Source: Micromonospora arborensis (GTDB lineage Bacteria > Actinomycetota > Actinomycetes > Mycobacteriales > Micromonosporaceae). From it: 64,000 nt of DNA. Position numbers and translations under genes: made by a program. Under the pieces are notes generated by a model. It was not told where the DNA came from. It searched no databases and saw nothing but the letters and a program-made list of their open reading frames with translations. The stretch lies in NCBI RefSeq assembly GCF_003205615.1, contig NZ_PYBV01000016.1, positions 190,713-254,712 on the forward strand, written 5' to 3'. Positions 45,249-54,542 of this stretch are shown in pieces. Each line of letters opens with the position of its first letter. Position 1 is the first letter of the stretch.

Positions 45249-46067
45249 TCAGTCGGCCTGGGCCGCCAGCTCGCGGCCGCGATCCCGGGCAGCCTCCAGC
45301 GCCGCGAGCAGCGCCGCCCGTACGCCGTGCTTCTCCAGCTCACGGATCGCGGAGATGGTGGTGCCGGCCGGTGAGGTGACCGCCTCGCGCAGCTTGACCG
45401 GGTGCTCACCGGAGTCGCGGAGCATCACCGCGGCGCCGATCGCGGTCTGCACGATCAGCTCGTGCGCCACCTGCCGGGGCAGCCCGAGCAGGATCCCCGC
45501 GTCGATCATCGCCTCGACGAGCAGGTAGAAGTAGGCCGGGCCGGAGCCGGAGAGCGCGGTGACCGCGTCCTGTTGCGATTCCGGCACCCGGATCGTCTGC
45601 CCGAGCGGCTTGAACATCTCCTCGGCCAACGCCAGGTGCGCCCCGGTGGCGTACGCGCCCGCCGAGATCGCGGTCATCGCCTCGTCGACAAGCGCCGGGG
45701 TGTTGGTCATCACCCGTACCACCGGGGTGCCCTCGGGCAGCCGGCGGTTGAAGAAGCTGGTGGGCAGACCGGCGCAGAGCGAGATGACGAGCTTGTCCGC
45801 CGGCACCTTGGGGCCGATCTCGTCGAGCAGCGCGGCGGCGTCCTGCGGCTTCACCGAGACCGCGAGCACCGCCGCCTCGTCCACCGCGGTCAGGTTGTCG
45901 ACGACCCGTACGCCGTAGCGGGCGGTCAACTCCTCCGCGCGAGCCGGCCGGCGGGCGGTGGCCAGCAGCCGGTCCACCGGCCATCCCGAGCGCAGCAGCC
46001 CGGAGAGCATCAGCTCACCGATCTTGCCCGCGCCGATCACCGCGACCGTGTGTACCTCGGCTGACAT
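45249..46067 (-). CDS. proC: Pyrroline-5-carboxylate reductase
   Basis: A 272-residue enzyme of proline synthesis that reduces pyrroline-5-carboxylate with NAD(P)H. The Rossmann motif is VAVIGAGKIGELMLSGLLRS, followed by AVSVKPQDAAALLDEIG, VRVMTNTPALVDEAMTAI, the substrate-site GSGPAYFYLLVEAMIDAG, and the C-terminal signature REAVTSPAGTTISAIRELEK. I chose the ATG at 46067 (MSAEVHTVAVIG); an in-frame start 10 codons upstream is possible. Confidence 0.95.
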   Translation of the reverse strand: MSAEVHTVAVIGAGKIGELMLSGLLRSGWPVDRLLATARRPARAEELTARYGVRVVDNLTAVDEAAVLAVSVKPQDAAALLDEIGPKVPADKLVISLCAGLPTSFFNRRLPEGTPVVRVMTNTPALVDEAMTAISAGAYATGAHLALAEEMFKPLGQTIRVPESQQDAVTALSGSGPAYFYLLVEAMIDAGILLGLPRQVAHELIVQTAIGAAVMLRDSGEHPVKLREAVTSPAGTTISAIRELEKHGVRAALLAALEAARDRGRELAAQAD

Positions 46068-46139
46068 CTCGGCCGTACCCCTCTCGCGTCGGGTCACGGC
46101 GCGGCGGACCCGCAGGCCCGCCGCGCCGCCGACCGTCGA

Positions 46140-47168
46140 TCAGCTGCCGAAGAAGACCTCGGCCTCGGCGTACCGCTCCAGCGGCACGGTCTTCAGCTCG
46201 CGGGTGGCCTCCGCGAGGGGCACCCGGACGATGTCGGTGCTCTGCATCGCGACCATCTTGCCCCAGTCACCGTCGTTGACCGCGTCGATGGCCTGCAGGC
46301 CCAGGCGGGTGGCGAGCACCCGGTCGAAGGCGGTCGGGGTGCCACCGCGCTGGATGTGGCCCAGCACCACGGTGCGGGCCTCCTTGCCGGTCTTGGCCTC
46401 CAGCTGCTCGGCGAGCCACTGGCCGATGCCGCCGAGGCGGACGTGACCGAACGAGTCCAGCTCCTGGTTGGCGAGGACCATCTGGCCGTCCAGCGGCTGG
46501 GCGCCCTCGGCGACCACGACGATCGGGGCGTACTGGTGCTGGAAGCGCTTCTCGACGTAGCCGGCCACCTGGTCGACGTCGAACTGCCGCTCGGGCAGCA
46601 GGATCACGTTCGCGCCGCCGGCCAGGCCGGCGTGCAGGGCGATCCAGCCGGCGTGCCGGCCCATCACCTCGACGACCAGGGTGCGGTGGTGGCTCTCCGC
46701 GGTGGTGTGCAGGCGGTCGATGGCCTCCATCGCGATGTTGACCGCGGTGTCGAAGCCGAAGGTGTAGTCGGTGGCGCCGAGGTCGTTGTCGATCGTCTTC
46801 GGCACGCCGACCACGTGCACGCCCAGTTCGTAGAGCTTGGTGGCCACGCCGAGGGTGTCCTCGCCGCCGATCGCGATCAGCGCGTCCACGCCCTGCGCGG
46901 CGAGGTTGTCCTTGATCCGCTCGACGCCGTTCTCGATCTTGAACGGGTTGGTCCGGGACGAGCCGAGGATGGTGCCGCCACGGGGCAGGATGCCACGGAC
47001 GTCCGCGATGCCCAGGGGCCGGGACAGGCCCTCCAGCGGGCCCTTCCAGCCGTCCCGGAAGCCCACGAACTCGTGACCGTAAGTGGCGACGCCCTTGCGG
47101 ACCACCGCCCGGATGACCGCGTTGAGACCGGGGCAGTCGCCGCCGCCGGTGAGCACGCCGATACGCAT
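46140..47168 (-). CDS. 6-phosphofructokinase with PPi-type specificity residues
   Basis: A 342-residue phosphofructokinase: MRIGVLTGGGDCPGLNAVIR, AIGGEDTLGVATKLYELG, GVPKTIDNDLGATDYTFGFD, VEVMGRHAGWIALHAGLAGG. In E. coli numbering, positions 104 and 124 are Gly and Gly in ATP enzymes, and Asp and Lys in pyrophosphate-dependent ones; here they are Asp104 (GGEDT) and Lys124 (PKTIDND). I therefore expect PPi rather than ATP as phosphoryl donor, with a reversible reaction, though some enzymes with Asp104 use both. The ATG at 47168 is preceded by AGGAGG. Confidence 0.9.
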   Translation of the reverse strand: MRIGVLTGGGDCPGLNAVIRAVVRKGVATYGHEFVGFRDGWKGPLEGLSRPLGIADVRGILPRGGTILGSSRTNPFKIENGVERIKDNLAAQGVDALIAIGGEDTLGVATKLYELGVHVVGVPKTIDNDLGATDYTFGFDTAVNIAMEAIDRLHTTAESHHRTLVVEVMGRHAGWIALHAGLAGGANVILLPERQFDVDQVAGYVEKRFQHQYAPIVVVAEGAQPLDGQMVLANQELDSFGHVRLGGIGQWLAEQLEAKTGKEARTVVLGHIQRGGTPTAFDRVLATRLGLQAIDAVNDGDWGKMVAMQSTDIVRVPLAEATRELKTVPLERYAEAEVFFGS

Positions 47169-47338
47169 GATCCGCTCATCCTCCTGGAGCATCAGGTAAA
47201 GCCCGATATGCCCCAGGGTATGTGTCAGGTCAGACCATCGGCGCCGTTGCCGGCCCGGGGCGGGCCGTCACTGCGCACTGTAGTCGGCCCGCCGGTCCGG
47301 CGACAGCGCGCCCCGGGGCGCGGGCCCACGAACGCCGC

Positions 47339-47842
47339 TCAGAAGGTCACCTCGTGGTTCTCGCCGACCTCCGGCGGCTGGCCGGTGACCGCGGCCTTCG
47401 CGTAGCCGAGCAGGTTGACCACCGTGCTGCTCGGCGAGTCCCAGTACTCGGCGGAGCTGGCGTGCACCTTGATCAACGTGAGGCCGGGAGTGTCCAGCCC
47501 ATCGGGAAACCACGCCTTGAGCAGCGGGTTCCACAGTCGCTCGGCGCGGGCCCGATCGAACCCCTCGGTGGCGGTGCCGGAGACCGACACCCAGGCGTGG
47601 TGTTTCTGGTCGGAGAAGGCGACGTTGACCTCCGGGTTCACCCGGAGCTGGCGGACCTTGGCCGAGTCGGCGTAGGCGAAGAACCACAGGTCGCCGTCGA
47701 ACTCGGCCTCCTGGAGCCCCATCGGCCGGCTCACCTGCCGCCCGTCCAGAGCAATCGTGGTGAGCATGCAGATCCGCGCGGCCCGGGCCAGCTCGGTCAC
47801 CCGTGCGCGGGCCTCGGCGGCGCTCGTCGGCTGGTTGCTCAT
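47339..47842 (-). CDS. Pyridoxamine 5'-phosphate oxidase-like (general stress type) protein
   Basis: A 167-residue split-barrel flavin/F420-binding protein: ARICMLTTIALDGRQVSRPM, DLWFFAYADSAKVRQLRVNP, VNVAFSDQKHHAWVSVSGTA, WNPLLKAWFPDGLDTPGLTL. It resembles the general stress protein 26 group of the PNPOx family, which may reduce or bind flavin or F420; the substrate is unknown. The ATG has GGGAG 6-7 nt upstream. Confidence 0.88.
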   Translation of the reverse strand: MSNQPTSAAEARARVTELARAARICMLTTIALDGRQVSRPMGLQEAEFDGDLWFFAYADSAKVRQLRVNPEVNVAFSDQKHHAWVSVSGTATEGFDRARAERLWNPLLKAWFPDGLDTPGLTLIKVHASSAEYWDSPSSTVVNLLGYAKAAVTGQPPEVGENHEVTF

Positions 47843-47931
47843 GGCACACTCCCTCGGCTCGACTGATCGAACCGTTGCCCGGGACAGAACCGGTCAAACC
47901 TGCAACGGTACGACCGCCACTCAGCGGGTCG

Positions 47932-48435
47932 TCATCGCCCGCCAGCTGTCATCGCGCGCCAGCGGGCCAGATTGTGCCGGGCGTCGACAAGCGCGTCGTG
48001 CCGAGCCGCGTCGGCATCCGGCAGAGACGGCCGACCACGGTCGTCCCAGAGCTGCCGCAGCTCCTTGGTGTAGCGGGGAATCTCCCGGGGCAGCGCCGGC
48101 ATCGCACCCCAGAGCTGGGCGAGCACCACGTGGTCGTACGCGGCGAACCAGGCCCACAACTCCAGCTGCTCCCCCGGCCGGTCCCGGATCGGCTCGACCA
48201 GGAAGTCGTACAGGTCGTCGCGGATGCGCTCGCGTGACCGCCAGGCCCGGTCCGCCGGGGAGGGCAGCTTGTCCAGCACGTTGCGCCGGACCCAGGGCAC
48301 GGCGCGGGAGTCGTCGAACTCGGTGGAGACCGCGTAGAACTCGCGGCCGTACTCGTCGACGACACCGATCGAGACGAGGTCGACGGTTGTGCCGTCCTCG
48401 ATGAACTCGCAGTCGTAGAAGTAGCGGTAGACCAT
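47932..48435 (-). CDS. 3'-5' exoribonuclease (Rv2179c/DEDDh type)
   Basis: A 167-residue protein that begins MVYRYFYDCEFIEDGTTVDL, where DCEF is the DxE of the exonuclease fold. DSRAVPWVRRNVLDKLPSP and WAWFAAYDHVVLAQLWGAMP give the middle acid, and HDALVDARHNLARWRAM provides the final H and D. This is the polyadenylate-specific exoribonuclease AS type (M. tuberculosis Rv2179c family). I chose the ATG at 48435; upstream in-frame codons look non-coding. Confidence 0.87.
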   Translation of the reverse strand: MVYRYFYDCEFIEDGTTVDLVSIGVVDEYGREFYAVSTEFDDSRAVPWVRRNVLDKLPSPADRAWRSRERIRDDLYDFLVEPIRDRPGEQLELWAWFAAYDHVVLAQLWGAMPALPREIPRYTKELRQLWDDRGRPSLPDADAARHDALVDARHNLARWRAMTAGGR

Positions 48436-48625
48436 TCCGGCCATCCTCGCCCACCGCCGCGCGGCCGTGCCCGGCGGGGCCTGCCCGACGCTGGCGGCGG
48501 GCCGGCCCGGCACCTGGGACAACGGGAGCCAGCAGCTCGCGACGGTCACGGAAGTGCTTCGAGGGGTGTACAGCAAGCGACCGGACCGTCATGATCTGAT
48601 GTGTACCGCTACCGGACGCCGAATC

Positions 48626-48639
48626 GGTGTCAGTTCACC
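48626..48639. promoter_or_regulatory. Candidate Crp/Fnr-type site
   Basis: GGTGTCAGTTCACC has the arms GTG and CAC spaced by 6, the core of Crp-like sites, and lies about 66 nt before the crp-like gene. It could be an autoregulatory site. A match this short is weak. Confidence 0.35.
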
Positions 48640-48704
48640 TTGTCAGGGCCATGAGGTTACCCGGTGAGCGAGTTTGTGGTCCGTGACCGGGGAGGGGTTG
48701 GGCC

Positions 48705-49397
48705 GTGGAGATGCGCCTGCCGGAGCCGGGTGACGCGCTCACGGGTGTCGAGATGTTCGCCGGCCTGGAGCCCGAGGTGCGGCAGCGCGTCATCGCCGCC
48801 GCCGTCCCGCGCACCTACCGCAAGGGCCAGTTGCTCTTCGTGGAGAACGACCCGGGTGAGTCGCTGATCGTGCTGCGCCGCGGCGCGGTGGCCGTCTTTC
48901 GCACCGCACCCACCGGCGAGCGGGCCGTGCTGTCGGTGATCCGTCCACCGGACGTGCTCGGCGAGGTCTCCCTGCTCGACGCATCCACCCGGTCCGCCTC
49001 GGCCGAGGCCATCGAGGACTGCGCCGCGCTCGCGCTCTCGCGGGGCGCGTTCATGGAGCTGGTGCACTCCAACCCCCGCATCCTGGACGCGGTGATGCGC
49101 TCGCTGGGCGGGCTGATCCGCCGGCTCACCGAGCAGAACGCCGACCACGTCTTCCTCGACCTGCCCGGTCGGGTCGCCAAGACGCTGGTCCGGTTGGCCG
49201 GCGAAAGCCAGGCACCGATGATCACCATCGAGCTCAACCAGAGCCAACTGGCCGAGATGGCCGGTGGTTCCCGGCAGAGCGTCAACCAGGCGATCGGCTC
49301 GTTCGCCAGCCGTGGTTGGCTGCGTACCGAAGGTCGCCGGATCGTGGTGACCGACGTGGCCGCGCTGCGCCGCCGCGCCGGCATGAACGACCGCTGA
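48705..49397 (+). CDS. Crp/Fnr family transcriptional regulator
   Basis: A 230-residue regulator. An N-terminal cyclic-nucleotide-binding fold (about 15-130) has GQLLFVENDPGESLIVLRRG and LSVIRPPDVLGEVSLLDAST with the GE...S phosphate-binding element. A long helix (AVMRSLGGLIRRLTEQNADH) and a winged helix-turn-helix follow (ITIELNQSQLAEMAGGSRQS, then VNQAIGSFASRGWLRTEGRR). The ligand is probably cAMP or another cyclic nucleotide. The start is GTG 48705 or ATG 48711, behind GGGGAGG. It converges with a small gene across a strong hairpin. Confidence 0.93.
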   Translation: MEMRLPEPGDALTGVEMFAGLEPEVRQRVIAAAVPRTYRKGQLLFVENDPGESLIVLRRGAVAVFRTAPTGERAVLSVIRPPDVLGEVSLLDASTRSASAEAIEDCAALALSRGAFMELVHSNPRILDAVMRSLGGLIRRLTEQNADHVFLDLPGRVAKTLVRLAGESQAPMITIELNQSQLAEMAGGSRQSVNQAIGSFASRGWLRTEGRRIVVTDVAALRRRAGMNDR

Positions 49398-49473
49398 CCA
49401 ACGCGCATTCCACAGTGCCCCCACCGAGGGCGTCACCAGCGACAGCGTCGCCTGCGGCTGCGGGCACGGGCAA

Positions 49474-49515
49474 CGGATGAGGCCGGCAGACCCGTGGGCC
49501 CGCCGGCCTCATCCG
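49474..49515. terminator. Bidirectional terminator hairpin
   Basis: CGGATGAGGCCGGC (49474-49487) and GCCGGCCTCATCCG (49502-49515) form a perfect 14-bp stem with a 14-nt loop, between the Crp/Fnr gene and the small gene at 49521-49784, which converge. It has no U-run, as expected in this genome. Confidence 0.75.
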
Positions 49516-49520
49516 GCCGA

Positions 49521-49784
49521 TCACTTGTCCGTGTCGTCGGCCGGCGGCGCGCCCGGCCCCGGACCGATCTTCTTCGGATCGGTCGGCTTAGCGGTCGTGG
49601 ACGTGGACGTGCTCGACGAGGTGGTCGTGGTCTCCCCCGACCCGCCCGACTGGCCCTCAGGCTCTTCCACCATGCCCTGCTCCTCAAGTTCGGCGAGAGT
49701 TACCGCATCGACGTCGATCGTGTCGCCCGGCGCCCACCGCGTACCACCCGGATCGGTCCACGAGGCGGACAGTCGTACCTGCAC
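49521..49784 (-). CDS. Small hypothetical protein with Thr/Ser-rich tail
   Basis: An 87-residue protein. The first half, VQVRLSASWTDPGGTRWAPG then DTIDVDAVTLAELEEQGMVE, looks like a small folded domain in the style of phage or secretion-linked proteins, and the second half is low complexity (TTTTSSSTSTSTT, PGPGAPPADD). I chose the GTG at 49784 because GGGAG lies 6 nt upstream. I cannot name a family. It diverges from the cyclase gene. Confidence 0.6.
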   Translation of the reverse strand: MQVRLSASWTDPGGTRWAPGDTIDVDAVTLAELEEQGMVEEPEGQSGGSGETTTTSSSTSTSTTAKPTDPKKIGPGPGAPPADDTDK

Positions 49785-49897
49785 GGCACTCTCCCTGACA
49801 TGAAACTTCCTGATACGGAACACTAACTCCGACCGATCGATGGCGTTGCCCGCCCGCACGTCGGGTAGCCGACTGGCCGGGGCCGCCGCGATACTGA

Positions 49898-50089
49898 CCC
49901 CTCTCGCCCACGGAGCTGAACATCGACCTCAGGTGTGGACACTGCGCCCGCGCGGCCGGGCCGGACGACCGCTTCTGCGGCGGGTGTGGCCAGCCGCTCG
50001 CGGTCAACTGCGCGCACTGCGGGCACCCCAACAGCACCGAGGTCAACTTCTGCACGAGCTGTGGTCAACCGCTGCGCGAGCACGTCGTC
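49898..50089 (+). other. Unannotatable N-terminal double zinc ribbon of the cyclase protein
   Basis: The frame of the cyclase gene is open from 49898 and encodes four CxxC knuckles: CGHC (49934-49945), CGGC (49976-49987), CAHC (50009-50020) and CTSC (50051-50062), with GQPL after the second and fourth. This is the double zinc ribbon often found at the front of such cyclases. No ATG, GTG or TTG lies in this frame before 50090. GGAG at 49912-49915 is followed after 6 nt by ATC (49922), and CTG 49916 is the other candidate start. Confidence 0.75.
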
Positions 50090-53000
50090 GTGGTGGAGGA
50101 GGACCGACGCCAGGTCAGCGTGCTCTTCGTCGACATCGTCGACTTCACCAGGTACGCGGAACGGGCCGACCCGGAACAGGCCCGCGGTCTGCAGCAGACC
50201 TACTTCGCCACCGTGCGACGCATCGTGCACCAGTACGGCGGGGTGGTCGAGAAGTACATCGGGGACGCGGCGATGGCGCTGTTCGGTGCTCCGGTGGCCA
50301 CCGACAACGACGCGCTGCGGTGCGTCCGCGCCGGCCTGGAGCTGCAACGCAGCCTGGCCCACCAGACCACCGGCCCGCAGCCGCCGCTCGGCTTCCGGGT
50401 CGGCATCGCGACCGGCGAGGCCCTGGTCGACCTCTCGGCCACCCGTGACGGCGGGCAGGCCTTCGTCACCGGCGACGTGGTCAACACGGCGTCCCGGTTG
50501 CAGGCGTTCGCCCCGGCCGGCGGTGTCGTCGTCGACGAGAGCACCTGGTCGGCCACCCGCCACGAGATGGAGTACGCCGACCAGCCGCCGGTCACGCTGC
50601 GCGGCCGGTCGGCGGTGAGCCGGATCTGGCTGGCCGTGCAGGTCCGGCCGCACCGGGACCTGCGCACCGCGGAGCTGACGCCGATGGTGGACCGGGAGCA
50701 CGAGCGTGGCCTGCTGGTCAACGCGCTGCACCGGACGGTGACCGAGCGGACCTCCCAGTTGGTGACGGTGTTCGGCCCGGCCGGCGTGGGCAAGAGCCGG
50801 CTGCTGCGCGAGCTCGCCCGGCACGCCGGGAGCCTGCCCGGGACGCCGGTCACCTGGCTCGTCGGGCAGTGCCCGCCGTTCGGCGAGAACGTCACCTGGG
50901 CGGCCTTGGCGGACATCGTGAAGAGCTGGGTGGGCGTACCGGAGGTCGACGACCCGGCCGCCCTGCGCGAGCGGCTGCGGGCCCGGCTGGGGCAGCTCGC
51001 CGACCCGCACGCGACCCGGCTGGCCGAGGCGCTCGGGCCGCTGATCGGCGTACCCGGCGAACGACTCACCCCCGGCGAGACCGAGGCCTCCTGGCGGCGC
51101 TTCCTGCTCGCCCTGGCCGCCACCGGTCCGACCGTGCTGGCCTTCGAGGACATGCACTGGGCGGACCAGGCGATGCTCGCCTTCGTCGAGCAACTGGGCG
51201 CGACGGCGCGCGGCGTGCCGCTGCTGGTCGTCGCGACCGCCCGCCCGGAGCTGCGGGAACGACACCCGGCCTGGACCGCGACGATCAGCGGCGCGATGTC
51301 CATCTCGGTACCACCGATGCACGACACCGACATCGACACGCTCTACTCGCTGCTACTCGGACAGTCCACGCTGCCCACGACCGCGCGCACCCCGCTGATC
51401 GAGTTCGCCGACGGCAACCCGCTCTACGCCCAGGAGTACGCCCGGATGCTGCTCGACGGCGGCCTGCTCGACGCGGTGCGCTCGGCCGCCCGCCTCGACC
51501 CCGACGGTGGCGCGGAGATGCCCCGGACGGTGCAGGCGGTCATCGCCAACCGGCTCGACCTGCTGGACCCGGCCGACCGGGCGGTGCTCCAGGCCGCCGC
51601 CGTGGTCGGCGTGCAGTTCTGGGCCGCGCCGGTGGCGACGGCGCTGGGGCGGTCGGTGGAGTGGGTGGAACGCGCGCTGGACCGGCTGCAACGGCGCGAC
51701 CTGGTGTACGAGCAGGGCACGTCGACGATGCCCGGCCAGTCCGAGTACCGGTTCCGGCACATCCTGGTACGGGACGTCTGCTACCAGCGGTTGCCGAGGG
51801 CCGAGCGGGTCCTGCGGCACCAGCGCACCGCCGACTGGATGGCGCAGCTCGCCGACGGCCGACAACACGACCTGGCCGAGGTGCTCGCCAACCACCGCTG
51901 GGCGGCACACGAGATCGCCCGGACCGTCGGGCTGGACACGGCCCCCTACGCCCCGCCCGCGCGGGCCGCGCTGCACCGGGCGGCCCGCCGGGCGTACGAG
52001 CTGCACGCGTTGGACACGGCCGCCGCGCTGGTCGGTCGGGCGCTGGCCCTCGACGTCGGGCCGGACCCGGCGCTGGAGCTGTTCGACGCGGAGTTGGCGT
52101 TCTATCGCGACGGCGACGCGTTCCTGGTCGCCGGCGGCACGGACACTCTCAGCCGGCTGGCCGAGCGGCTCACCGCGGGTGGCGACCGGACGGGTGCGGC
52201 GCGGGCCTGGACGCTGCTCGCCACCGCCGCGTGGAGTCGGGCCGATCGTTCCGCGACGCTGCACTGCCTGGACCAGGCGATCGGCATCTACGGCGAGCTG
52301 CCGGACAGCCAGGAGAAGGCGGGTGCCCTGCTGGAGTTGGCCCGCGTGCACATGCTGAACGCGGAGACCGACCCGGCGTGCGCCGCGGCGCGGGCCGCAG
52401 AGACCCTCGCCGAGCGGCTCCACCTGCGGGAGGTGCAGGCCAACGCGCGGATCACCCTGGCGGTCGCGCGTTACCTGGCCGGCTCCGACTCGGCGTACCC
52501 GGAGCTGGTCGAGGTGACCGAGCACTGCAGGGTGGAGCGGCTGACCAGTCGACGCCGGGCGGTGCAGAACCTGGCCTGGGCGTTGCAGGAGGAGGGCGAC
52601 CTGGCCGGCTCGGCTCGGCTGGTCGACGAGCAGCTCACCCTCGATCTGGGCGGCGAGCACAGCCTGGCGACCAGCTTCGCCGACCAGTGGGCGCGGGCGT
52701 ACTACGCGGGTGACTGGACGGCCGCGCTGGCGATGGCAGCGGAGTCGACCCGTCGGCCGACCGCGGAGTGGGACCTGCACATCGTGGCGGTCTCCGGCTG
52801 GATGCGCGGGCTGGCCGGCGCCGAGCCGGACGGGGCCGCGGGGCCGGGCGGGGCGGGTGCGGATCTGGTCGAGCAGGCGCTGGTGGCGGCCCGCCGCAGC
52901 GGATTCCATCGGGTGCTGCGCTCCACCCTGGCGCACGCCGCGCTGTGCCGAGCCGTGCAGGGCCGCCGGGACGAGGCGATGGCCCTACTGACCGAGTTGG

Positions 53001-53395
53001 ACGAGGACTGGCGACGGACCCGGATGATCCCGTTCGCGGAGTGGGTGCCGGCCGTCGGGCACGTCGCCGGGGTGCTCGGCGCCGACGCCGCCCGGCTGGT
53101 CCGGGAGTTGCTCGACCGGGCGCCCCGGATGACCCCGTGGGCTCACGCGGCCGGTCAGGTCGCCGACGCCACGTTGGCCCGGCACGCCGGGGACGCCTCG
53201 ACCGCGGCGAACCTGCTGCGCTCGGCGGCGGCGAGCTACGCCCGGATGACCGACGTGACCGACGAGATCATCACGCTGGCGCTGGCCATCGGCCCGCTGA
53301 CCGAGACCGATCCACCCGCCGCCGCAGCGACCCGCGCCCGCCTGCACGACTTCGCGACCCGACACCACGCCCCCACCCTGCTCCGCCTGCCCTGA
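50090..53395 (+). CDS. Class III adenylate/guanylate cyclase fused to an AAA+ signalling ATPase
   Basis: A protein of at least 1101 residues. A class III cyclase domain covers about 8-180: VLFVDIVDFTRYAERADPEQ with the metal Asp, VEKYIGDAAMALFGAPVATD with the second, and GFRVGIATGEALVDL. An AAA/NACHT-like ATPase follows (FGPAGVGKSRLLRELARHAG near 225; FEDMHWADQAMLAFVEQL as Walker B), then a helical TPR-like region to the end. It probably couples nucleotide synthesis to an ATP-driven regulatory switch; the signal is unknown. The first canonical start is GTG 50090, but the true product almost certainly begins upstream with the zinc ribbons at 49898-50089. Confidence 0.9.
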   Translation: MVEEDRRQVSVLFVDIVDFTRYAERADPEQARGLQQTYFATVRRIVHQYGGVVEKYIGDAAMALFGAPVATDNDALRCVRAGLELQRSLAHQTTGPQPPLGFRVGIATGEALVDLSATRDGGQAFVTGDVVNTASRLQAFAPAGGVVVDESTWSATRHEMEYADQPPVTLRGRSAVSRIWLAVQVRPHRDLRTAELTPMVDREHERGLLVNALHRTVTERTSQLVTVFGPAGVGKSRLLRELARHAGSLPGTPVTWLVGQCPPFGENVTWAALADIVKSWVGVPEVDDPAALRERLRARLGQLADPHATRLAEALGPLIGVPGERLTPGETEASWRRFLLALAATGPTVLAFEDMHWADQAMLAFVEQLGATARGVPLLVVATARPELRERHPAWTATISGAMSISVPPMHDTDIDTLYSLLLGQSTLPTTARTPLIEFADGNPLYAQEYARMLLDGGLLDAVRSAARLDPDGGAEMPRTVQAVIANRLDLLDPADRAVLQAAAVVGVQFWAAPVATALGRSVEWVERALDRLQRRDLVYEQGTSTMPGQSEYRFRHILVRDVCYQRLPRAERVLRHQRTADWMAQLADGRQHDLAEVLANHRWAAHEIARTVGLDTAPYAPPARAALHRAARRAYELHALDTAAALVGRALALDVGPDPALELFDAELAFYRDGDAFLVAGGTDTLSRLAERLTAGGDRTGAARAWTLLATAAWSRADRSATLHCLDQAIGIYGELPDSQEKAGALLELARVHMLNAETDPACAAARAAETLAERLHLREVQANARITLAVARYLAGSDSAYPELVEVTEHCRVERLTSRRRAVQNLAWALQEEGDLAGSARLVDEQLTLDLGGEHSLATSFADQWARAYYAGDWTAALAMAAESTRRPTAEWDLHIVAVSGWMRGLAGAEPDGAAGPGGAGADLVEQALVAARRSGFHRVLRSTLAHAALCRAVQGRRDEAMALLTELDEDWRRTRMIPFAEWVPAVGHVAGVLGADAARLVRELLDRAPRMTPWAHAAGQVADATLARHAGDASTAANLLRSAAASYARMTDVTDEIITLALAIGPLTETDPPAAAATRARLHDFATRHHAPTLLRLP

Positions 53396-53687
53396 GGGCC
53401 GCGCACCCGTCGAGTCAGCTCCCGATCGTCGGCAGCTCAGCCGGGCAACGCTCGGCGTGTCGGGTCGCTCCCGGTGCCAACGATCATCGAGATCGCACTT
53501 GTTGCGCAAGAAGGGACAAAGAACCCCTGCCGCGACCTGCGGCGCTAGCCGTGACTTTGGAAGACGCGACACAACGCACTCCCGGAACCATGCCCCGACG
53601 TGTCACGATTCAGAGCACGGCGTGCGGACGGGGCGTCGAGGAGCCAGGGACTGTCGCGTCGAGAGACGCGTTAAGGGGGATGTCCGG

Positions 53688-54542
53688 GTGTCAGCGGGTG
53701 GTGCCCGCCGGGGACGGCGGGACAACGGGCTCGACGCGAACGAGTACGCCGTCGTCGGCGACGTCGATCCGCGCGTCGGCGAGCACCTGCTCGACGTGCT
53801 GGCCGCCGGCGGGATCGCCGCCTACCTGCAGCCCTCCGCCGATCTCAACCCGGTCACCCGCACCACCACCGTGCCGGCCCGGCCGGTCGACCGGCTCTAC
53901 GTCGACCGCTCGCACCTGACCACGGCACGCGACTACCTGACCCAGCTCGCCGACGAGACCACTCCCGAGCAGACGCCGGCCCGTGACGAACCGGACATCG
54001 ACGCCGAGTGGGCGCGGATCGTCGCCGGCTTCCACACCTCCTCCGCCGTGGGCGAGCACCCGTGGCCGGCCGCGGAGGACGTGGACGAACGGGACACCCA
54101 GGACGAGCCGTCCGCTGGCCCGCTGGCCCGCTCCGGGACCGATGAGCCCGGCCCGACCGCCACCGACGTCCGCCGGCTACCGTCCGCGACCGACATCTCC
54201 GGGATCTCCATCGGGCGCGGCGCCCGCCCGGACGAGCCGTCGCTGCTGGACGGGCTGGACACCTTCGGCGCCGATCTGCCCGACGACGAGGACGACGACG
54301 AGGGTTACCACCCGCCGCCCCCGCCTCCGCTGCCGCGGATCAGCAAGTACGCGGTGGTCGGCGTGCTCGGCGTGGTCATCGGGTTCGTGCTCTTCCTCTT
54401 CCCCTGGCTGCTCCCGGTGGACCGCTCGGCGGTCACCCTGTTCGGGTTCACCGGCATTCTGGCCGGTTTCGTCACGCTGATCTGGCGGCTGCGCCCCGGC
54501 GACGAGGACGAGGACGACCCGGACAACGGCGCCGTCGTCTGA
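53688..54542 (+). CDS. DUF308-type membrane protein with acidic cytoplasmic region
   Basis: A 284-residue protein. The first 200 residues are soluble and acidic, starting MSAGGARRGRRDNGLDANEY, with VGDVDPRVGEHLLDVLAAGG and IAAYLQPSADLNPVTRTTTV that look like a small folded domain of the DUF2007 type. A proline run (PPPPPPLPRI) leads to two membrane helices (KYAVVGVLGVVIGFVLFLFP, then AVTLFGFTGILAGFVTLIWR) and an acidic tail. I chose the GTG at 53688 for its AAGGGGGA upstream. The function is unknown. The 292 nt before it (53396-53687) hold no gene I can support. Confidence 0.75.
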   Translation: MSAGGARRGRRDNGLDANEYAVVGDVDPRVGEHLLDVLAAGGIAAYLQPSADLNPVTRTTTVPARPVDRLYVDRSHLTTARDYLTQLADETTPEQTPARDEPDIDAEWARIVAGFHTSSAVGEHPWPAAEDVDERDTQDEPSAGPLARSGTDEPGPTATDVRRLPSATDISGISIGRGARPDEPSLLDGLDTFGADLPDDEDDDEGYHPPPPPPLPRISKYAVVGVLGVVIGFVLFLFPWLLPVDRSAVTLFGFTGILAGFVTLIWRLRPGDEDEDDPDNGAVV

